Assembly: GCA_026400105.1 (NCBI GenBank)
Contig: JAPLPQ010000041.1
Span: 1 to 64,000, forward strand
Origin: Burkholderiales bacterium
GTDB lineage: Bacteria; Pseudomonadota; Gammaproteobacteria; Burkholderiales; Burkholderiaceae_C
Length of the DNA: 64,000 nt
Direction: 5' to 3'
The notes under the pieces: generated by a model
What the model was told of the DNA's origin: nothing
Databases searched by the model: none
What the model saw: the letters and a program-made list of their open reading frames with translations, nothing else
Program-made: the position numbers and the translations under genes
In this document: in pieces, positions 58,047 to 64,000 of the stretch
How positions within the stretch are numbered: position 1 is the stretch's first letter
How the letters are laid out: the number at the start of each line of letters is the position of its first letter

Positions 58047-58721
58047 ATGATTTCCCATTACGAAAGCGTGCGACACGCTGCGCTCTATACCGAAGCCTTC
58101 AACGTGCCGGCCCCCGACCAGCTGCCCGGGCGCGACATATGGCCGCGCCGGCCCAGCGTCTTCATCCGGCAGACGCCGGCCACGGTCGAGGCCGATGTCG
58201 AGACCGTTCCCGCCGGGCGCGAGCTGGTGCAGGGCCAGTTCGGCCTGCCGCCGGCCTGGGCCAAGTCGGCCTCGGACGCCAAGCTGCGCTCGTCCAAGCT
58301 GCTCAACGCCAGGCCCGACAGCGTGGTCGGCTCCAAGCATTTCGACAAGGCCTGGAAGGAATCGCGCCGCTGCATCGTGCCGATGATGGCCTTCTTCGTC
58401 GACGACTGGCGCACCGGCCAGCCGGTGCCGACCCGGATTGCGCGCGTCGACGGTCGGCCGATGGGCGTGGCGGGCCTGTGGGAGCGCTGGGGCAGTGAAG
58501 AAGGCGAATCCGTGACCGGCTTTTGCCTGCTGACGGTGGGTTCCTACGGCCACGGGCTGCTGCACCGCTACGATCCGCCCGGCGCCGAAAAGCGCATGCC
58601 GGTCATCCTCAACGAGGGCGCTTACGACGCCTGGCTCAATGCCCCGCTGTCCAAGGCCGCCGAGTTCATGCGCAGCTACCCGGCCAACTGGATGACCGCC
58701 AATCCGGTCGAAAAGGGCTGA
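58047..58721 (+). CDS. SRAP (YedK/HMCES) family protein lacking the catalytic Cys2
   Basis: A 224-residue SRAP-fold protein. Active members start MC and use Cys2 to cross-link to abasic DNA. Here the second residue is Ile (MISHYE) where related proteins have MCSHYE; the active-site Asn is kept (LLNARPDS, Asn87) but the Glu of the PAE-type motif is Val118 (VPMMAFFVDDW). PTRIARVDGRPMGVAGLWE and EKRMPVIL confirm the family. It is probably a catalytically dead or altered member. The start is fixed by a stop codon just upstream. Confidence 0.82.
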   Translation: MISHYESVRHAALYTEAFNVPAPDQLPGRDIWPRRPSVFIRQTPATVEADVETVPAGRELVQGQFGLPPAWAKSASDAKLRSSKLLNARPDSVVGSKHFDKAWKESRRCIVPMMAFFVDDWRTGQPVPTRIARVDGRPMGVAGLWERWGSEEGESVTGFCLLTVGSYGHGLLHRYDPPGAEKRMPVILNEGAYDAWLNAPLSKAAEFMRSYPANWMTANPVEKG

Positions 58722-58796
58722 ACACCGCCGCCCGGAGCTCAGCAGTCTTGCGCTCGGATTCAGGCTCGAGGCGCGAAATCGGTTGACAATCCAGGC

Positions 58797-59459
58797 ATGA
58801 GCCAATTGCTTAACATCGACTTCGTCTCCGATATCTCCTGCCCCTGGTGCGCCATCGGGCTGGCCTCGCTGCTGGAAGCGCTCGAGCGCCTGCCGGCAGC
58901 CTTGCCGGTAAGCCTGAACCTGCAACCGTTCGAACTCAACCCCGATCTGCCCGAAGGCGGCCAGGACCTGGCCGAGCATCTGACGCAGAAATACGGCTCG
59001 ACGCCCGAGCAGCAGGCGGCTGCGCGCGCCACCCTGTGCCAGCGCGGCGCGGCGGTCGGCGTCGAGTTTGCGCCCGAGGGGCGCGGCCGGATCTACAACA
59101 CGCTCAAGGCGCACCGGCTGCTGCACTGGGCCGCGCTCGAGCACCCCGAGCGCCAGCTCGCGCTCAAGCAGGCGCTGCTGCAGGCCTGCCACCGCGACCG
59201 GCTGCCGATGGACGCCGACGATGTGCTGCTGGCCGCCGTCGACAGCGCCGGACTCGAACGCGAACAGGCAATCGAACTGCTGGCCAGCGACCAGTTTGCC
59301 GAGCAAGTGCGCGAGCGCGAGGCCTTCTACCGCCAGGCCGGCGTGAACTCGGTGCCGACCCTGATCATCGACCAGCGCTATGTGATCACGGGCTGCCACC
59401 CGGTCGAGGTGCTCGAGCAGGCACTGGGCCAGATCATCGCGACCAGCCAGAAAGCCTGA
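58797..59459 (+). CDS. DsbA family oxidoreductase, FrnE-like
   Basis: A 220-residue thioredoxin-fold protein with the active site CPWC (Cys15-Cys18) in FVSDISCPWCAIG and a long helical insertion. GVNSVPTLIIDQRYVITG holds the cis-Pro. It has no signal peptide, as expected for cytosolic FrnE-type proteins, which act in oxidative stress or small-molecule isomerisation. The DUF167 gene starts five bases after its stop. Confidence 0.9.
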   Translation: MSQLLNIDFVSDISCPWCAIGLASLLEALERLPAALPVSLNLQPFELNPDLPEGGQDLAEHLTQKYGSTPEQQAAARATLCQRGAAVGVEFAPEGRGRIYNTLKAHRLLHWAALEHPERQLALKQALLQACHRDRLPMDADDVLLAAVDSAGLEREQAIELLASDQFAEQVREREAFYRQAGVNSVPTLIIDQRYVITGCHPVEVLEQALGQIIATSQKA

Positions 59460-59464
59460 GCGCG

Positions 59465-59731
59465 ATGGCCAGGATCGTGCTCTACTGCCAGCCCGGCGCC
59501 AAGCAGACCCAGCTCGCGGGCCTGTTCGACGGCAAGCCCAAGATCCAGCTCAAGGCGCCGCCGGTCGACGGCGAAGCCAACAAGGCCTTGATCGCCTTCC
59601 TGTCCAAGCAATGCGGCGTGCCCAAGTCGGCCATCAATATCGAGATGGGCACCAGCGGCCGCACCAAGCGGGTCGAGGTCGACGGACTCGACGATGCCGC
59701 GCTCAGGCGGGCGCTGGGGCTCGGCGACTAG
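59465..59731 (+). CDS. DUF167 (YggU) family protein
   Basis: An 88-residue small basic protein with the family motif KAPPVDGEANKALIAFLSK and SGRTKRVEVDGL. Structures of this family are known but the function is not. It is coupled to the FrnE-type gene (five-base gap). Confidence 0.9.
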   Translation: MARIVLYCQPGAKQTQLAGLFDGKPKIQLKAPPVDGEANKALIAFLSKQCGVPKSAINIEMGTSGRTKRVEVDGLDDAALRRALGLGD

Positions 59732-59784
59732 GCCTGGCCGCGCAATCGGGCAGCCAGGGGCCTCGATAAGGCCGCCAGCCAGGA

Positions 59785-60039
59785 TCAGTTGAGCAGCATC
59801 TGGGGCCGCTGCGGTTCGGCTTCACCGTCTTGCTCGGCGAGCTGCAGCGACTCGCACAGGTCGCGGCATTCACCGGCCAGGCGCGTGCACAGGCCGAGAA
59901 AATAGGCCTGCAGCTCGGCCTCCTGCTGACGGAAATGACCAATGCCCTCGCCGCCTACCATGGTCAACAAGGATTCGAGCTGGGCCAGCTTGCTGCCAAG
60001 CCGCTCGAAACGGTCATGCGGTCCCGATCTTTTGTCCAT
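59785..60039 (-). CDS. Small hypothetical protein (84 aa)
   Basis: Not recognised. A helical, charged protein with two Cys in one helix (LCTRLAGECRDLCESL, three Cys in fact) and no membrane segment. GGGAG lies nine bases before the ATG, which supports translation. It converges with the DUF167 gene. Confidence 0.55.
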   Translation of the reverse strand: MDKRSGPHDRFERLGSKLAQLESLLTMVGGEGIGHFRQQEAELQAYFLGLCTRLAGECRDLCESLQLAEQDGEAEPQRPQMLLN

Positions 60040-60130
60040 CCGGCATCACTCCCAGACTGATTCCGCACTGCATCGTGCATTTGGGCGATTCTAGCGTTTA
60101 GTTAGCATGACTCCAGCGCAGTCCCACGCA

Positions 60131-60251
60131 CAAAAAAAGAAACCCGGCACCAGGCCGGGTTTAAGAGCGTTACCTTCCCCCCCTCACATCACGATGTTAA
60201 TTCAAGGTAACGCCGTCAATCGAACCAGACTCCCACACCCAACTCGATTGG
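60131..60251 (-). ncRNA. Candidate structured small RNA (minus strand)
   Basis: Reading the minus strand, three hairpins follow each other: CAATCGA/TCGATTG (60250-60217, 20-base loop), GCGTTACCTT/AAGGTAACGC (60213-60167, ten perfect pairs, 27-base loop with a run of seven G) and the terminator AAACCCGGC/GCCGGGTTT (60162-60140) followed by a T-run. The nearest minus-strand gene, gstA, ends over 200 bases upstream. It could be a small RNA or the processed 3' end of gstA. The 5' end is estimated. Confidence 0.5.
60132..60162 (-). terminator. Intrinsic terminator (minus strand)
   Basis: Nine-base-pair stem with loop ACCAG, then TTTCTTTTTTT on the minus strand. It would end transcripts from gstA or the candidate RNA. 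Confidence 0.85.
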
Positions 60252-60465
60252 TTTCAGGTTATCAGATCGAAGCAGGATGCATAGAGGGAATTGCTCCCAA
60301 ACGATGTCACAGAATCCGGCTATTTTGATCCCTGGTTGAATTGCCTTATTTTTAAGCATGGCAAAAAATACCAGGCAGGACAATTACTTGCAGACTTGTT
60401 GCCGCATTTGTCCACAGCCTTGACCACGGACCATGGGGATTACTGTGACGGCGTCATGTCAACGC
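60252..60465. other. AT-richer gap with no recognised gene
   Basis: This stretch before gstA is clearly less GC-rich than the rest of the window. A short plus-strand frame (60291-60488) reads protein-like (GYFDPWLNCLIFKHGKKY, then a Leu-rich stretch) but has no ribosome site and runs into gstA antisense. It may be a remnant of foreign DNA or untranslated RNA. Confidence 0.4.
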
Positions 60466-61071
60466 TCAGATCAGGCCTTCGGCCTTGAGCGCTGCCTGCA
60501 CGGCCGGACGGGCCGCCACGCGCGCCTGGTAGGCCGCCAGCAAGGGCCAGGCACCGAGGTCGAGCTGGATGAACTTGGACCAGTTCAGCACCGTGAACAG
60601 GTAGGCGTCGGCGACCGTGAATTCACTGCCGAGCAGGTAGTCCCGGCCTTCGAGCTGCTGCGCGATGTAGGCCAGGCGGCGCTCGAGGTTGGCGCGCGCG
60701 ATGTCCTTCCATTCCTGCGGCGCCTTCGGGTTGAAGAAGGGACTGAAGGACTTGTGCACTTCAGTGCCGATGAAGGTCAGCCAGGCTTGCAGCTGGTAGC
60801 GCGCGACGCTGCCGTTGGCCGGCGCGAGCTGCTTCTCGGGCGCGAGGTCGGCCAGGTACTGGACGATCGCCGGACCTTCGGTCAGCAGTTCACCACCGTC
60901 GAGCAGCAGCGCCGGCACATAGCCCTTGGGGTTGATGGCCAGGTAATCCTGGCCGGAAGCGGTGGTCTTGCGCGCCAGGTCGACCACTTCGGTCTCGTAG
61001 GGCAGTCCGAGCTCTTCGAGCACGATATGCGGGGACAGCGAGCAGGCGCCGGGCTTGAGGAACAGCTTCAT
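60466..61071 (-). CDS. gstA: Beta-class glutathione S-transferase
   Basis: A 201-residue cytosolic enzyme matching E. coli GstA: MKLFLKPGACSLSPH with the beta-class Cys10, NPKGYVPALLLD with the cis-Pro, LLTEGPAIVQYLADL, and FTVADAYLFTVL in the helical domain. It conjugates or reduces electrophiles with glutathione. It lies six bases after xseB and so may be read from the xseAB transcript. Confidence 0.93.
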   Translation of the reverse strand: MKLFLKPGACSLSPHIVLEELGLPYETEVVDLARKTTASGQDYLAINPKGYVPALLLDGGELLTEGPAIVQYLADLAPEKQLAPANGSVARYQLQAWLTFIGTEVHKSFSPFFNPKAPQEWKDIARANLERRLAYIAQQLEGRDYLLGSEFTVADAYLFTVLNWSKFIQLDLGAWPLLAAYQARVAARPAVQAALKAEGLI

Positions 61072-61077
61072 CTGGGT

Positions 61078-61302
61078 TTACCTTTCGGTTTCGGGGTTGG
61101 AGGAAATTTCAGCGGCCTCGCCGAGGGCCTTCTCGAGCGCTTGCTCGACCGCCGCGATGCGCGACTGGCAGACCTGGTAGGCCGCGACCGATTCGGTCAC
61201 GATGGTCAGCAGATCGTCGATATTGGGTTCGTCCTGCTCGCGCAGGGTCTGGGCGTGACGTTGCAGCACGCCATAGGCATCCCTGAAGGTCTTGGCTTTC
61301 AT
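61078..61302 (-). CDS. xseB: Exodeoxyribonuclease VII small subunit
   Basis: A 74-residue helical protein whose pattern (FRDAYGVLQRHAQTLREQ, then IDDLLTIVTESVAAYQVC and IAAVEQALEKAL) fits XseB: two helices that bind the XseA C-terminal coiled coil. Sequence identity to the E. coli form is low, but its ATG overlaps the xseA stop by four bases, which supports the call. Confidence 0.78.
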   Translation of the reverse strand: MKAKTFRDAYGVLQRHAQTLREQDEPNIDDLLTIVTESVAAYQVCQSRIAAVEQALEKALGEAAEISSNPETER

Positions 61303-63032
61303 TGCGGGTTCTCTTTCGGATCATCGATCGGGGAAGGGTCGGCGGGCCCGGCGGCCTGCGCGAGCCGCTGGCCGTCGTGGAACTGGATCTGCAGCGGCTG
61401 GCCGGCCTTAAGCTCGGCGGCGCGCTGCAATACCTGGCCGGAACCGGCATCGCGCACGATCGCGAAGCCGCGCGCGAGCGTCTTGCCGGGGCCCTGGCCG
61501 GCAATCTCGCGCATCAGCGCGCGCGAGGACTCGCCCGCCTGGCGCAGCGCCTGGCGGCTGCCGCTATTGACCTGCTGCATGGCCTGCGTGCTGAAGTCGC
61601 TGGCACGCCGCGTCACGGCACCGGCACGTTCGCCGAGCTGCTGCAGCCGCTGGCGCGACTGCTCGCGGGCCTGGCGCAGCGCCAGCCTGGCCTGGGCCTG
61701 CACCTCGGACCAGGCCGCCGGCACGCGGTAGCGGGCCGCATCGAGCTGGCGCAGCGCCAGCACGCGGACCTGCGCCTCGGCCTGCTGCGCCTCGCTGCGG
61801 GCCTGCACGAGGCTGCGCTGGCCGAGCCGGGCGATGGACTCGAAATGGGCCCGCGCCTCGGCCGCGCGCCGCACGATCAGCTGTTCGATGCCGGCAATCA
61901 CCTTGGACGGGGTGTCGAAACGCTGCTGCGCGACCTCGTCGAGCAGGCCGCTGTCGCGCTCGTGGCCGATGCCGGTCAGCAGCGGCAGCTCGAGCTCGCA
62001 GACCGTGCGCGCCAGTTCGTAATCGTTGAGCCAGGCCAGGTCGTTGACCGCGCCGCCGCCACGGATGATCACGACCGCATCGGGCCTGTCGCCCTGACCC
62101 CGTCCTTGCAGCGCCTTGAGCAGCACGCGGCGGATTTCCGCTGCCGCGCCCTCGCCCTGGAAGCGGCTGTAGGCGTAATCGAAGCGGCAGACGCCGTGGC
62201 GCTGCAAGCGGGCCGCCTCGGCCTGGAAGTCGCCCAGGCCGGCGCCGCCTTCGGGCGCGATCACCAGCAGATGCTGGTAGTCCCAGGGTAGCGCGAGCTG
62301 CTTTTGCCGCGCATAGAGCCCCTCGCGCTGCAGCCGCTCGCGGATCTCGCGCTTGCGCGCCTCGAGGTCGCCGAGGGTGTAGCCGGAATCGATCGCGTCG
62401 AGCTCGAGGCTGAAGCCGAATTGCGGCTTGAAGACTGGCCGCGCCCGCACCAGCAGCTTGATGCCAGGGCCCAGGGTGGCGCCGGTGGCGCGCTCGAACT
62501 CGGGCAGGATGCGGCTGGCGTTCGATGCCCAGATCATGCCGTTGGCCTTGGCCAGCAGCTGGCCCGAGGCATCGCGCTCGGACAGTTCGAGGTAGACATG
62601 GCCGTTGCGCAGGCGCGCATCGAGCACCTCGACCAGGGTCCAGAGGCCGGCAGGGAAGGATTGGGCCACCAGCTGGGAGACACCGGCGAGCAGCTGCGAC
62701 AGGCTGATGCCGGGCTGGCGCTGCGAAGTGAGGCTGGAACTGGAATAGGCCGCAGCGGGCTCGGAAACGGCAGCCAGCCGACTGCCCGGCACTGCCGGCT
62801 CATCGGCCACGACGGACGGAACCAGCGCGGCAAAGGCGACCGAGGCAGCAGCGCTGTCAGGCGACAGCGGCGGATTGGCATCAACCAGGCCTGCCGGCAG
62901 CCAGGCGGCAAAGGGCGCGAGCTCGCGGCCTGCAGGCACATACCACTGCCGCTGGGCCGGGTCCCAGCGCGCGCCCAGCGCCTTGGCGCTGTCCTTGTCG
63001 CGAAAGGGTACTTGGAGGTAGGTGGCGGACAT
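61299..63032 (-). CDS. xseA: Exodeoxyribonuclease VII large subunit with N-terminal DUF5710 domain
   Basis: Degrades single-stranded DNA in both directions. The 577-residue product is longer than E. coli XseA (456). Residues about 4-47 (YLQVPFRDKDSAKALGARW, then DPAQRQWYVPAGRELAPFAAW) are a DUF5710 domain, followed by a linker, an OB-fold (ISLSQLLAGVSQLV start), the catalytic domain with IIRGGGAVNDLAWLND and GIGHERDSGLLDEVA, and a long coiled coil to which XseB binds. The ATG at 63032 matches the DUF5710 start; a GTG at 63062 is possible. Confidence 0.9.
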   Translation of the reverse strand: MSATYLQVPFRDKDSAKALGARWDPAQRQWYVPAGRELAPFAAWLPAGLVDANPPLSPDSAAASVAFAALVPSVVADEPAVPGSRLAAVSEPAAAYSSSSLTSQRQPGISLSQLLAGVSQLVAQSFPAGLWTLVEVLDARLRNGHVYLELSERDASGQLLAKANGMIWASNASRILPEFERATGATLGPGIKLLVRARPVFKPQFGFSLELDAIDSGYTLGDLEARKREIRERLQREGLYARQKQLALPWDYQHLLVIAPEGGAGLGDFQAEAARLQRHGVCRFDYAYSRFQGEGAAAEIRRVLLKALQGRGQGDRPDAVVIIRGGGAVNDLAWLNDYELARTVCELELPLLTGIGHERDSGLLDEVAQQRFDTPSKVIAGIEQLIVRRAAEARAHFESIARLGQRSLVQARSEAQQAEAQVRVLALRQLDAARYRVPAAWSEVQAQARLALRQAREQSRQRLQQLGERAGAVTRRASDFSTQAMQQVNSGSRQALRQAGESSRALMREIAGQGPGKTLARGFAIVRDAGSGQVLQRAAELKAGQPLQIQFHDGQRLAQAAGPADPSPIDDPKENPQ

Positions 63033-63077
63033 GGGGGGTATTTTGGCCCATGCCCGCGCCACCTACCGGCGCAGGGC

Positions 63078-64000
63078 TTAGCGCGCCTGCTGGATGCCGG
63101 ACAACAGCCAGCCGCCCGAACCGGTACGCGACTTGGTCAGGTGCCAGACTTCGTCGAAGGCTTCCGGCGCGGCGAACTTGTCTTCGCGGATCTGGCCCGT
63201 GAAACGCACGCTGACGACATAGCGCGCGGCGTCCTCGACCACCTCGAGCACATCGGCGCCGATGGTGAGGACTTCGGTCTGCTGCGCAGCGGCACCGCGC
63301 TCGACGATGTCCATCTTGAGCTCGGCGAACATCTCGGGCGTGGTGACCTCGCGCAGCTCGTCGAGGTTGGCGCTGTCGTTGGCCGCCTGCAGGCGGATGA
63401 AGTTGACCTTGGCGTTGCGCACGAAGGCCTCGACATCGAAGCCGGCCGGAATGACCGGTGCCTGGGCCGGGGCTGCCGACAGGCCGGCACCGATGGCGGA
63501 ACTCGGGGCCGGGCTGGCACCGAAATTCGAGCCGAACAGCGAGGAGCCGGTCGCAGCACCCGCCGCAGGGCTGGCAGCCGGGCTGGCCGACGGCATCGAG
63601 ACGTCGAAGCCGCGCGAGGCAGGCGCATCGGTCTGGGCGCTGCGGAACATGCCGCCGGCACCAGTACCAGCGCCAGCCGCCGCCGTCGCGGGATTGCCCG
63701 CGGCGGCACGGCGACGCATGATGAAACCGATCACCGCCACCGCGACCATGACCAGCAGGCCAATCATCATCATCGAGGCCAGTTGTTCACCGAAGCCGAA
63801 ATGCGAAGCCAGCGCGGCCAGGCCGATACCGGCGGCGATGCCGGCCAGCGGGCCCATCCAGGAGCGCTTGGACTGCGCGGCAGCGGGCGCGGCGGTCATG
63901 GCGCCTTGCGCCGGCGTGGTGGCGGACATCGGGGCGGTCGGCGTCTGGGCCGGTGTCGCGCCCGGCGTCTTGCCGACCGTCATCTCGCGTTGCATGCCGG
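63078..64000 (-). CDS. Tim44-like domain membrane protein (5' end outside window)
   Basis: A partial protein of at least 305 residues; the frame stays open to the window edge, and the expected signal peptide is missing, so MQREMTVG is probably internal. After a Pro/Ala/Thr-rich stretch come two hydrophobic segments (about 48-66 and 74-92), a low-complexity linker, and a C-terminal Tim44-like alpha/beta domain (FIRLQAANDSANLDELREV, YVVSVRFTGQIRED, VWHLTKSRTGSGGWLLSGIQ). Bacterial members have no settled role; membrane or envelope assembly is suspected. Confidence 0.85.
   Translation of the reverse strand, partial: GMQREMTVGKTPGATPAQTPTAPMSATTPAQGAMTAAPAAAQSKRSWMGPLAGIAAGIGLAALASHFGFGEQLASMMMIGLLVMVAVAVIGFIMRRRAAAGNPATAAAGAGTGAGGMFRSAQTDAPASRGFDVSMPSASPAASPAAGAATGSSLFGSNFGASPAPSSAIGAGLSAAPAQAPVIPAGFDVEAFVRNAKVNFIRLQAANDSANLDELREVTTPEMFAELKMDIVERGAAAQQTEVLTIGADVLEVVEDAARYVVSVRFTGQIREDKFAAPEAFDEVWHLTKSRTGSGGWLLSGIQQAR

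Noticed and set aside
57582-59399. A 605-codon minus-strand frame that includes the PcaC-like gene
   Set aside because: Only the last 125 codons (from the ATG at 57959) match a family; the upstream part is antisense to the SRAP and FrnE-type genes.

Overview
The window looks like a piece of a Betaproteobacterial chromosome, order Burkholderiales, comamonad/Sphaerotilus-Leptothrix-like. The grounds are very high GC with strong GC3 bias, the gene order EamA transporter-prfB-pepN-fbp-tRNA-Thr, a MerR gene next to tRNA-Pro, an intracellular PHA depolymerase, and the protein families seen. The assignment is inference; no rRNA or other phylogenetic marker was compared.

Region 1 (1-13.4 kb) is a storage-carbohydrate locus read on the plus strand: the tail of a probable glgX, then pgm, glgC, glgA, glgP, an amylosucrase, a GH13 oligo-1,6-glucosidase-like enzyme, a MATE exporter and glucokinase. 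Glycogen can be built from ADP-glucose or directly from sucrose by amylosucrase, and broken down by GlgP, the debranching enzyme and the glucosidase, with Glk and Pgm returning glucose to glycolysis.

Region 2 (13.5-19.3 kb) is a six-gene minus-strand operon (KPR-type reductase, VOC protein, TIM-barrel isomerase, MaoC hydratase, class III CoA-transferase, AroE-like dehydrogenase) with a divergent LysR regulator. It looks like a carboxylic-acid catabolic operon of unknown substrate. A BON-domain periplasmic protein and an MFS transporter follow.

Region 3 (21.3-31.2 kb) is a polyol operon: SmoEFGK-type ABC importer, SDR polyol dehydrogenase, D-arabinitol 4-dehydrogenase, AraC regulator, xylulokinase and transaldolase. 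The transaldolase carries an out-of-frame deletion, and the ABC ATPase has substitutions at its D-loop.

Region 4 (31.2-40.7 kb) lies between two identical tRNA-Pro(GGG) genes, each with a near-identical terminator. It holds a GST, phaZ, an AI-2E family protein, and a two-component system divergent from a cytochrome b561, a Cyc2-like outer-membrane monoheme cytochrome-porin and a periplasmic cytochrome c. This electron-transfer module is the most interesting system in the window.

Region 5 (40.7-64 kb) is mostly housekeeping: a DUF4139 protein, an HhH protein, YciH, a glycine-zipper protein, PlsY, Tas, a hydrolase, an EamA transporter, prfB with its programmed frameshift, pepN, fbp, tRNA-Thr, a subtilase, acylphosphatase, a degenerate SRAP protein, a FrnE-type oxidoreductase, DUF167, GST, XseB, an unusual DUF5710-XseA fusion, and a Tim44-like protein cut by the window edge. 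Two intergenic stretches (56.07-56.17 and 60.13-60.25 kb) look like small structured RNAs ending in intrinsic terminators.
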